Source of the DNA: Caldifarciminota bacterium
GTDB lineage: Bacteria; Hydrothermota; Tepidihabitantia; B3-TA06
Assembly: GCA_023128825.1 (NCBI GenBank)
Contig: JAGMDF010000004.1
Coordinates: 1 to 35,200 of the forward strand
Direction of reading: 5' to 3'
DNA length: 35,200 bases
Made by a program: the position numbers and the translations under genes. Positions 7,841 to 14,832 of the stretch are shown in pieces. A model generated the notes under the pieces. It was not told where the DNA came from. It did not search any database and saw only the letters and a list, made by a program, of their open reading frames with translations. Each line of letters begins with the position of its first letter. The first letter of the stretch is position 1.

Positions 7841-7923
7841 GATACAATCTACCGAGAATAAAATGCTGTCCAGAGGGAACTAAAACGCAAAGGCTTGCGT
7901 AAAGGTGGGAAAGAACTCCTATC

Positions 7924-10092
7924 TCATATCCGTTCGCTGGGCTCCACACCCACCGCTACCCTGAAGCTGACCTTGCGGGTTGATGAAAGCCCAAGCCAGG
8001 CCCTTACCGGACCTATGGGGGTACGGGTACCTATCCCTAATCCGGCGCCCATGAACGTGGCCTCCATAACCTCCTCACCTCTGAAGAAGGGATTGAAGGC
8101 CGCGATATCGGTAATCAACTCGACCCTGAATGGATAGCGTCTGTTACCCAGGAGATCGAAGAGCCTGTAGGCCAAAACTACCCGTGCACTCAGGTACTCC
8201 TCGACCGCGAACTCTTCCTCACGCGCCCCTAAAAGATCGGCTCCGCCGAGCCTGAAGAACTCTGCCCTCGGCAGGGTGTCAAACCCCGCTCCGTAGGCCA
8301 ACCGAGTCCCCAGAACTACACGATCCCCGAACTGAAAATAACGCCCGGCTTTCAGTTCTCCTTTGAAGAAACCCTCAGTGGAGGTCTCGTTGAGAAGGCC
8401 AAGTTTTGATGAAAACGCAAGATCGAATCCCCGGTTCGGGAAGCTCAGATCGTCAAGCGTTGAAATTCGAACTCGCAGGGTCGGGCCGGTTACAACCTCC
8501 TCCCTCTGCACGTCACCCACGATCGAGGGTAGTTGGTGGTAGTGGCTACGGTGAGCGTATCCAATCGTGAAGTAACCGGTGCGCCCCAGGGAATAACCGA
8601 ACTCGGCCTCAGCCCCCCACGTCCACGTAATATAGTCAAAAAGCCAGTACCCCTGATCGTAGAACGAGTGACGGGTAACGTTACGGTAACCCTGGATCCT
8701 GTAGGTGAAGGGCAATGCAAAGAAACGTGCCCCGGTAAGTCCGACTCGCCAGTCCTGAGGCTCTCCCAGAATCGTGCTGAACCCCACCCGCGCACCGGTG
8801 CCCAAAAGGTTCCCCTCTGCGACCTCGAATCGCACGGCAAAACCGCGGGGGTTGTCGTAATAAAGACCCATTCCATACAGGCCGTAGTCCTCCTCCACCA
8901 AGGTAAAGATCACGTCCACCGAGGAGTCGGCAAACTCCAGGCGATGACTCACGTGTCGAAACAGGCCCGTCTCACGCAGACGCTCGAGGTCGGCAACCAG
9001 TATCTTGAAGTCGAGACTGTCACCGGCCCGCGTTGCTATGTGCCGGCGAACGAAAACCTCCCGCGTTACCCGCAGCCCTTCGATGCGGACCCGATTGACT
9101 ACTGGCTTGGGGCAGGAATGACAGGGATTACGCATGAGTACCAGCGGGTGATCGCCAAGACGCTGCTTTATGGCAGGGATGGCCACGCGTGCCGTTGACT
9201 CGCCTGCGGCCACGAGCTCTTTGGCGCGCGCGAAGTCCGAAGGGAGGAAGCGGTCAACGTTCGGATAGAGGACTACGGACGCCAGCTTGCGCTGCTCGCG
9301 GCGATTCGGCTCGGTCACGATGGCCATGGTGCGGGTAACCACGTCGATGATGTTACGCGCCTCGGGTGTCCAGCGAATCACGTCAGAGGCGATGATGAAG
9401 TCAGGCTCGAACTCCAAAAGAGGCTCAACCGGCAGGTTCATGACCGTGCCGCCGTCAATCAGGTCGCGGCCCTTCACACGGGCAGGCGAGAACACACCCG
9501 GGATCGCGATCGAGGCGCGTATCGCATCAACCATGCTCCCTTCTTTGAACACTACCTTTTCGCCCGAGGTAACGTCCGCGGCCACGCAGCGGAACGGCAG
9601 GGGCAGGCTGTCGAAGTTGTAGTTCGCGTCGTAGGCGGCCTCGGAAAGAAGCTCGGTCAAAAGTATCTCAACGTTCTGAAGCGAGACCACACCTGAAGGG
9701 ATGTACGGGACGAACCAGCGGTGGCTTATCTCCACAAGATTGCGGTGCCCCTCCTCGCGGCGGGCAAGCGTCATGCAATCCTCGGGGATACGGTCTGAGA
9801 AGAGGGCGTTCCAGTCCACGGTCGTAAGGATGCTGTCCATCTGGTAAGGGGTGTAGCCTGCGGCGTACATGCCGGCAACTATCGAACCCATGCTGGTGCC
9901 TGAGATATAGGAGATGGGTATGCCTTCTTCTTCAAAGACCTTGAGAATACCGATATGCGCCAGCCCGAGTGCGGCCCCGCCTGAAAGCGCCACCCCTACA
10001 GTCCACGGCTCCCGTTGGTCGCCGTCCCGCTCCGCCTCCTGAGCGGTGAGGGAAAGATAAAGAAGCAGACCTACTAGAAGAACCCGCTTCAT
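7924..10092 (-). CDS. Patatin-like phospholipase fused to POTRA and outer-membrane beta-barrel
   Basis: 722-aa predicted outer-membrane lipase. Signal peptide at 1-18 (MKRVLLVGLLLYLSLTAQ). The patatin domain is about 30-320, with the oxyanion-hole motif LSGGAALG, the nucleophile elbow GTSMG (Ser67) and the catalytic Asp in IDGG (Asp213), so the Ser-Asp dyad is intact. One POTRA-like domain is at about 331-401 (VNRVRIEGLRV...ETGLFRHV). The rest (402-722) is a 16-strand type Omp85/BamA-like barrel with LSFPNRGFDLAF and FRLGGADLLGA. This order is that of PlpD-type Vd secretion proteins and of bacterial patatin-surface antigen fusions. Its ATG overlaps the stop of the upstream gene (ATGA), so it is last in a three-gene operon. 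Confidence 0.93.
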   Translation of the reverse strand: MKRVLLVGLLLYLSLTAQEAERDGDQREPWTVGVALSGGAALGLAHIGILKVFEEEGIPISYISGTSMGSIVAGMYAAGYTPYQMDSILTTVDWNALFSDRIPEDCMTLARREEGHRNLVEISHRWFVPYIPSGVVSLQNVEILLTELLSEAAYDANYNFDSLPLPFRCVAADVTSGEKVVFKEGSMVDAIRASIAIPGVFSPARVKGRDLIDGGTVMNLPVEPLLEFEPDFIIASDVIRWTPEARNIIDVVTRTMAIVTEPNRREQRKLASVVLYPNVDRFLPSDFARAKELVAAGESTARVAIPAIKQRLGDHPLVLMRNPCHSCPKPVVNRVRIEGLRVTREVFVRRHIATRAGDSLDFKILVADLERLRETGLFRHVSHRLEFADSSVDVIFTLVEEDYGLYGMGLYYDNPRGFAVRFEVAEGNLLGTGARVGFSTILGEPQDWRVGLTGARFFALPFTYRIQGYRNVTRHSFYDQGYWLFDYITWTWGAEAEFGYSLGRTGYFTIGYAHRSHYHQLPSIVGDVQREEVVTGPTLRVRISTLDDLSFPNRGFDLAFSSKLGLLNETSTEGFFKGELKAGRYFQFGDRVVLGTRLAYGAGFDTLPRAEFFRLGGADLLGAREEEFAVEEYLSARVVLAYRLFDLLGNRRYPFRVELITDIAAFNPFFRGEEVMEATFMGAGLGIGTRTPIGPVRAWLGLSSTRKVSFRVAVGVEPSERI

Positions 10093-11003
10093 TCCTCTCT
10101 CCTCTCCTCTTCTGTAATGAGTTTTAATTTGGACCTTAAGCCTAAGATGAGATCCCGGGAAGGTGTTTCTTGTTCCAGGAGGTTCAAAAGTGAGTCAGCT
10201 TCAGTGGTGCGATTTCTCCTACGAGCTATTCTGAATTGTGAGAATAACAGAAAAGAATCGAATTGACTTTCCGGATAGACCTCATCAAAAAGCGCCTTTT
10301 CTTTCTTGAACTCTTCGGGGTCCTGTATCCACGAAATGAGTTCTGCCCAAGCTGCTTCACGGTAAGGTGTTTCGGATTTGCTCAAGAATTCCAAAATCGG
10401 TCTTCCCTTTGAAGCACTAGCATGCCAAAGTAGAACATCTCGCAAAGAGCCCAATTGGGTTATCGCATGCAGATGTTTGTACCTCACAGGAAGAAAAACA
10501 AATTCGACGGTATCTGAGTGAATAACAAAATTCTTCACCTCGTCAGGTCCAGGAACTTTGTAAGTGGCAAACATTTTGTAATTCCCAGAAGGTAGTTTTT
10601 CTAAGGCGTCTTGGTATTCTCTTGGGACTATGAACGTCCAGTATAAAAAAAACTCTTCAGTTACACGTTCATTCGGAGGAAGCAGGAAGTAGAGTGGGTC
10701 AGTTGGGGAATAGGTAGTGTGCACTGATCCACGGCGTCCCACAAAAGGCCATTCTTCTCCTATAGGGGTAATCAAAAAGAGCGTAAATCGACTGGAATTG
10801 TGAATGTCAAACATGTGGCCGGTGTTAATTATTAAGTCCTTCTCCATGTTGTTGGCTATCGTAGCTTTCACGTAGACAGGCTCTGCCACAGCAAGGGTAT
10901 CTTTACCCAACTCCAGGTGTATGGAGGCAGGCGGGGCGTCGGCTGCGGAGATGGTTGTAAAGGAGAGGAACGCGAGGATTATGAAGGCCGCAACCTTCTT
11001 CAT
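10089..11003 (-). CDS. Secreted protein of unknown function
   Basis: 304 aa from the ATG at 11003, which gives a clear signal peptide (MKKVAAFIILAFLSFTTISAADA); the longer frame to 11111 would overlap the preceding gene. Residues about 25-170 look like an Ig-like, protease-inhibitor style beta domain (SIHLELGKDTLAVAEPVYVKATIANNMEKDL). About 185-300 is alpha-helical, possibly repeat-like (SLRDVLLWHAS...EAAWAELISWI...ADSLLNLLEQE). GGGAGGG lies upstream at rather long spacing. Middle gene of the operon: 23 nt after the beta-barrel gene and overlapping the patatin gene by 4 nt. Likely periplasmic or exported; role unknown. Confidence 0.75.
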   Translation of the reverse strand: MKKVAAFIILAFLSFTTISAADAPPASIHLELGKDTLAVAEPVYVKATIANNMEKDLIINTGHMFDIHNSSRFTLFLITPIGEEWPFVGRRGSVHTTYSPTDPLYFLLPPNERVTEEFFLYWTFIVPREYQDALEKLPSGNYKMFATYKVPGPDEVKNFVIHSDTVEFVFLPVRYKHLHAITQLGSLRDVLLWHASASKGRPILEFLSKSETPYREAAWAELISWIQDPEEFKKEKALFDEVYPESQFDSFLLFSQFRIARRRNRTTEADSLLNLLEQETPSRDLILGLRSKLKLITEEERREE

Positions 11004-11026
11004 TACAGGATAGCCCTCCCGGCCAC

Positions 11027-11779
11027 CTAAAGGTAAAGCCTCAGATGGAAGTCGAAGCGGTCCGATCCCTCGCTCATACGCCATGAAGCCCCGAGATCGA
11101 ACCAGTGCCACCGGAAGCCGAGATACGGACCGAAGCTTACGTCATCGTTTCCACCGCTAATAGACGCACCGATAAAGGCGTAATCAATCGGAAGAACCTC
11201 CAAAGCCGCTCCCCAGCCAAAGGAGGTGCCGAACTTGCCTTCGCCTGCGGCGTGATCCCAATCCAGGAATCTATCCTCAAGAGCAACCGTCGCCACAAGG
11301 GGAAGCCTGCCGAAGAAATCATGGTAGCGAGCAAGCAACGGCAGCTCATAGGTATAGGCAAGGACCAGGCTGTAATGCGAACTCCTGCCCCCCAGGCTGT
11401 CCCTTACCCCAAGGGTATCCGGCGAGGTAGGCAGCCGGGCTTCGAGCTTTGCGGCAAGATAACCCCAACGCAAGGAACCCAGGATGCGGCGCTTGTAGTA
11501 GGCCTCCATGTTGCCAATAAAGACGTGATTCGCGCTGTCACCCGCGACCCTGAGCCAGGGAAGACCGATGCCGATCTCGTTGTAGCCGTCGAGAGAATGA
11601 GCAAGGCTGCTTACCACAGGCGAAGAGAAGTCAGGGTTGACGCTTGAAGAACGATACACGACGGCAAGCTCAGAGCATGCCGTGCCTATAAGCGCACCCG
11701 ATTCCACGTCAGGTGATTTATGAGGCACGTACACATCGGCATACTGGGCGAAGAGCAAGGTGAGAATCAACAAACCCAT
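11027..11779 (-). CDS. Predicted outer-membrane beta-barrel protein
   Basis: 250 aa. Short signal sequence (MGLLILTLLFAQYADV), then alternating hydrophobic/polar strands rich in aromatic residues (SLRWGYLAAKLEARL, YSLVLAYTYELPLL, GWGAALEVLPI, FDLGASWRMSEG). It ends FDFHLRLYL with the aromatic/hydrophobic C-terminal strand typical of outer-membrane barrels. First gene of the operon with 10089-11003 and the patatin-barrel gene. The ATG is 6 nt after the -10 box, so the mRNA should be leaderless and there is no ribosome-binding site. Function unknown. Confidence 0.75.
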   Translation of the reverse strand: MGLLILTLLFAQYADVYVPHKSPDVESGALIGTACSELAVVYRSSSVNPDFSSPVVSSLAHSLDGYNEIGIGLPWLRVAGDSANHVFIGNMEAYYKRRILGSLRWGYLAAKLEARLPTSPDTLGVRDSLGGRSSHYSLVLAYTYELPLLARYHDFFGRLPLVATVALEDRFLDWDHAAGEGKFGTSFGWGAALEVLPIDYAFIGASISGGNDDVSFGPYLGFRWHWFDLGASWRMSEGSDRFDFHLRLYL

Positions 11780-11785
11780 AGGGGA

Positions 11786-11813
11786 AGTCTATGGAGGTTA
11801 GCAGCCCTGTCAA
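11786..11813 (-). promoter_or_regulatory. Promoter of the barrel/patatin operon (leaderless)
   Basis: Minus strand TTGACA (11808-11813), 16-bp spacer, TAGACT (11786-11791), then 6 nt to the ATG at 11779. Confidence 0.75.
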
Positions 11814-11861
11814 GCCTGCGCTGATTCGTTCTGCCGAGTCTTTAGTCCTTAGTTATTCCTT

Positions 11862-12128
11862 CTAATCTCCCGTGAGTTCAACCTTGAGAGCCGAGTAGGG
11901 GAACTCCTCTATGTCCACCGCTACCGGGATGGATCCGTACACGTAGGTGCCGCCGATGGTCTTGATGTTCACGTCCATCTCGCTGCCTGACTGCGCGTAA
12001 AGCGAAGAAGGTCCCCAAAAACCGCGCAGGGCGATAAGGCATAAGGCCGCGGCTATAACCACAAGAACGACCTTAAGGAACGGCGATGGGGTCAGACGGA
12101 TATTGCCTGCTTTGTCGGAGTTCAACAT
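11862..12128 (-). CDS. Small membrane-anchored protein
   Basis: 88 aa. A charged N-terminus (MLNSDKAGNIRLTPSP) is followed by one transmembrane segment at about 18-40 (FLKVVLVVIAAALCLIALRGF). A short extracytoplasmic tail follows (MDVNIKTIGGTYVYGSIPVAVDI). ATG at 12128 with AAAGGAGGA upstream and a promoter at 12158-12185. No family recognised. It is transcribed separately from the genes on both sides. Confidence 0.7.
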   Translation of the reverse strand: MLNSDKAGNIRLTPSPFLKVVLVVIAAALCLIALRGFWGPSSLYAQSGSEMDVNIKTIGGTYVYGSIPVAVDIEEFPYSALKVELTGD

Positions 12129-12157
12129 AACTTCCTCCTTTGATTGGTATTTACCGA

Positions 12158-12185
12158 ACTTTAATCAGGATAAGGGGTTTGGCAA
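12158..12185 (-). promoter_or_regulatory. Promoter of the 88-aa membrane protein
   Basis: Minus strand TTGCCA (12180-12185), 16-bp spacer, TAAAGT (12158-12163). Confidence 0.55.
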
Positions 12186-12286
12186 TACTCAACCCTCGTC
12201 CGAATCGCGTAACCAAGAAAGACGGAGATTGGCACCTGGATCGCGGACTAATCCCCAGGGGCTATTGTTTTACCCAAAGGCCGGGG

Positions 12287-14638
12287 CTAATCGAGAATAA
12301 CTATCTTGCAGGTACTCTTGTAGCCCATTGCCGACATCCGCACGAAGTAGATGCCTGCGGCCACCTGGATACCCTTCTCGTCTCGTTTGTCCCAGGTAAG
12401 CTTGTGATAACCTGCGGGAATCCTGTCTTGCTGAAGCGTCCTGACGAGAAGCCCGTCAACGCTGTATACCGAGATGTTAATCGCGGCCGGGTAAGGTAAG
12501 CCGTAGGAGAACTCCAGCTGGGAGGCGCCTCGAAGCGGGTTGGCAAATTTCGGCTCCAGGAAGAAATGATCCGGTACGGTTGCAAATTCTTCAGCCTCCG
12601 ACTTCTGGTTGACCAGAAGAGAGCATACAATAGAAAGAGGGTTGTCTTCCGGGTCAGGGTCGTTGGACGTTATCACGAGGTAACCAACGTATAGTCCCGG
12701 TTCCTGACGGTCCCCCGACTCAAAGGTCACCTCAACGGCTTCGTAGTCCCGAGGATCAACCTCGCCTCCAGAAGGGCTAAAGGAGAGCCAGTCAAGATCG
12801 GCAAGCACGTAACCCCCAACCGGCAGAGCTCTCCGCTTCGACTCTCTACGTGCCTTTTTGGACCCCAAACGCGCAGCTGGAGGGGCTTCGTTTTCCTCTA
12901 TGTTAAAGGTTAAAAAACACATCCCGATGTTGACCAAATAGAGACTGGTGGTTTCCCTCTCTCCCTGTTCGAGTTCTGCGAAGATGGAAGCGGGGAGAAC
13001 AAGGATGTCGGAGGCGAGTATCTTGATGTAGTCCTGCTTTGTCTCGGTATCTTCCCCGCACGGGTTAGTGACCGTCAGAGAGACGGTATAGGGTCCGGGT
13101 CCCTGGTAGTCATGGACCGGGCCCTGGTCCTGGGAGGTGGAGTCGTCGCCGAACTCCCAGTACCAACTGTCAGGAAAGCCCATTGATGCATCTTTAAATC
13201 CAACCGTAAGGGGAGCGCATCCCTCTGTGGGATCGGCTGCGAACTCGGCCACCGGCAGTTCTCCAACCAGGATATAGTCCTCTTTGACCAGGGTATCTGC
13301 GCCGCCAAGGCCTTGCACCGCCAGGCTTACCGTGTAAAGCCCCCGCTCCTCGTAGGTATGAACCGGGTTCTGCTCGGCAGAGGTAAATGAGTCGCCAAAG
13401 TCCCAGTACCACCACGTCACCAGACCTGCGCTTTGATCGGTGAAGGTTACGGTGAGCGGCGGCTCGCCGCCGGATGTAGGGTCTGCCGTGAAGTCGGCCA
13501 CCGGCGGGTCGATGTAGTCGAACCGACCGGTATTGATGCGGTCGTGGCGGAATTTGGGCCATGCAGAAGAGGCCAGCCCTCGCGAGGAACCCTCAAGGGC
13601 GTAGAGATTGCCGTCGTTGGAGCCGATGTAGATGGTGCCGTCCGGCCCTACCGCAGGGGAAGACTCCACCGTACCATCGGTTTCGCAGCGCCACCCAAGC
13701 GTGCCGTCGGGGTTGATTGCATAGAGATAATGGTCCCATGACCCGACATAGATGGTTCCGTCCGAGCCTACAGCAGGGGAGGAGGACTTTACAAGGTCGC
13801 CGGTTTCGTAGCGCCATTTGAGAGTGTTGTCAGGATTGATCGCATACAGATAGTGATCGTTGGAGCCGATGTAGATGGTGCCGTCCGGACCCACAGCAGG
13901 GGAGGAGTACACCAGATTGTCGGTTTGGTAGCGCCACCCAAGCGTGCCGTCAGGGTTGATTGCATAAAGATAGCCGTCAGTTGAGCCCATGCCTGTCCCA
14001 CGCGCCCCGATATAGATAATACCGTTCGAATCCAACGCAGGCGAGGCGTCCAGCCCTTTACCGGTATTGTAGCGCCACTTTAGGGTGCTGTCAGGGTTGA
14101 TCGCATACACGTAGCTATCCTGTGACCCGACATAGATGGTTCCGTCCGAGCCTATCGCAGGCGAGGAGGGTACCTGACCGCCGGTTTCGTAGCGCCACCC
14201 AAGCGTGCCGTCGGGGTTGATCGCATAGAGGTAGTGATCATGTGACCCGATATAGATGGTGCCGTCCGAGCCTACCGCAGGGGAGGAAAGCACCGGGCCA
14301 CCGGTTTTGTAGCCCCACAGAAGCGTGCCGTCGGGGTTGATCGCATAGATGCAGGAATCGGTTGACCCGACATAGACGGTGCCGTCCGAGCCTACAGTTG
14401 GGGAGGAATACACCCGGTTGCCGGTTTCGTAGCGCCATTTGAGACTGCCGTCAGGGTCGATCGCGTAGATGTGGTTGTCCCATGACCCGACGTAGATGGT
14501 GCCGTCTGAGCCTATGGCGGCAGACGAGGTAACGCTCTTGCCGGTTCCGTATTGCCATTTCACATCGCCGTTATCCGGGGCCGCCCACAACGGAACAGCC
14601 GCCCAGAAGAGCACCAAAAGTAAAGACAATGTTTTCAT
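12287..14638 (-). CDS. Secreted PQQ-type beta-propeller protein with two PKD domains and FlgD-like sorting tail
   Basis: 783 aa from the ATG at 14638 (AAGGAAGAAGG upstream; a GTG at 14644 is also in frame). Signal peptide KTLSLLLVLFWAAVPLWA. Residues about 25-345 are eight blades of about 40 aa built on WRYETGxxVxSSPAVGSDGTIYVGS...YLYAINPDGTL (WRY/GTIYVGS/YAINPDG cores), a PQQ-like propeller; blade 5 has a short insertion. Two PKD domains follow (ADFTADPTSG...YWDFGD and AEFAADPTEG...YWEFGD), then an Ig-like region (DILVLPASIFAELEQGERE...SGGEVDPRDYEAVEV). The last about 80 residues form a FlgD-like / T9SS type-A sorting domain (INISVYSVDGLLVRTL...GIYFVRM). Probably exported and surface-attached. 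The blades are also 120-bp DNA repeats, so copy number may vary. Confidence 0.92.
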   Translation of the reverse strand: MKTLSLLLVLFWAAVPLWAAPDNGDVKWQYGTGKSVTSSAAIGSDGTIYVGSWDNHIYAIDPDGSLKWRYETGNRVYSSPTVGSDGTVYVGSTDSCIYAINPDGTLLWGYKTGGPVLSSPAVGSDGTIYIGSHDHYLYAINPDGTLGWRYETGGQVPSSPAIGSDGTIYVGSQDSYVYAINPDSTLKWRYNTGKGLDASPALDSNGIIYIGARGTGMGSTDGYLYAINPDGTLGWRYQTDNLVYSSPAVGPDGTIYIGSNDHYLYAINPDNTLKWRYETGDLVKSSSPAVGSDGTIYVGSWDHYLYAINPDGTLGWRCETDGTVESSPAVGPDGTIYIGSNDGNLYALEGSSRGLASSAWPKFRHDRINTGRFDYIDPPVADFTADPTSGGEPPLTVTFTDQSAGLVTWWYWDFGDSFTSAEQNPVHTYEERGLYTVSLAVQGLGGADTLVKEDYILVGELPVAEFAADPTEGCAPLTVGFKDASMGFPDSWYWEFGDDSTSQDQGPVHDYQGPGPYTVSLTVTNPCGEDTETKQDYIKILASDILVLPASIFAELEQGERETTSLYLVNIGMCFLTFNIEENEAPPAARLGSKKARRESKRRALPVGGYVLADLDWLSFSPSGGEVDPRDYEAVEVTFESGDRQEPGLYVGYLVITSNDPDPEDNPLSIVCSLLVNQKSEAEEFATVPDHFFLEPKFANPLRGASQLEFSYGLPYPAAINISVYSVDGLLVRTLQQDRIPAGYHKLTWDKRDEKGIQVAAGIYFVRMSAMGYKSTCKIVILD

Positions 14639-14678
14639 CACCACCTTCTTCCTTGGTTGTGGTTTTATTCGTGATGCC

Positions 14679-14705
14679 TATTGAGGATACCTCTTATCCT
14701 CAATA
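14679..14705 (-). promoter_or_regulatory. Perfect 11-bp inverted repeat at the +1 of the PQQ/PKD gene
   Basis: TATTGAGGATA (14679-14689), 5-nt spacer, TATCCTCAATA (14695-14705). It begins 4 nt after the -10 box and covers the predicted transcription start. It could be an operator or a 5' stem-loop protecting the mRNA. Confidence 0.65.
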
Positions 14706-14708
14706 AAT

Positions 14709-14736
14709 ATAATAACCCGTATTCATGGGTTGTCAA
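14709..14736 (-). promoter_or_regulatory. Promoter of the PQQ/PKD gene
   Basis: Minus strand TTGACA (14731-14736), 16-bp spacer, TATTAT (14709-14714). Leader of about 65 nt. Confidence 0.75.
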
Positions 14737-14790
14737 CCCTTAAATGTAGATTGTCTGCATCTCAGGCCATCCTTAAGATTTACGAATCGG

Positions 14791-14819
14791 TTGCCAAATC
14801 CTTCCCGCTTGGATATACT
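14791..14819 (+). promoter_or_regulatory. Promoter of the permuted mutase gene
   Basis: TTGCCA (14791-14796), 17-bp spacer, TATACT (14814-14819). The gene begins 13 nt later, which shows that no upstream part of the gene is missing. Confidence 0.7.
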
Positions 14820-14832
14820 TCCTATCGATTAA

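Noticed and set aside
12140-12499. 119-codon plus-strand frame
   Set aside because: Runs from a promoter region into the antisense of the PQQ/PKD gene end; no start signals.
13590-14560. CRISPR-like tandem repeats
   Set aside because: The 120-bp periodicity is explained by the eight propeller blades of a coding gene. No CRISPR array or cas gene is present in the window.
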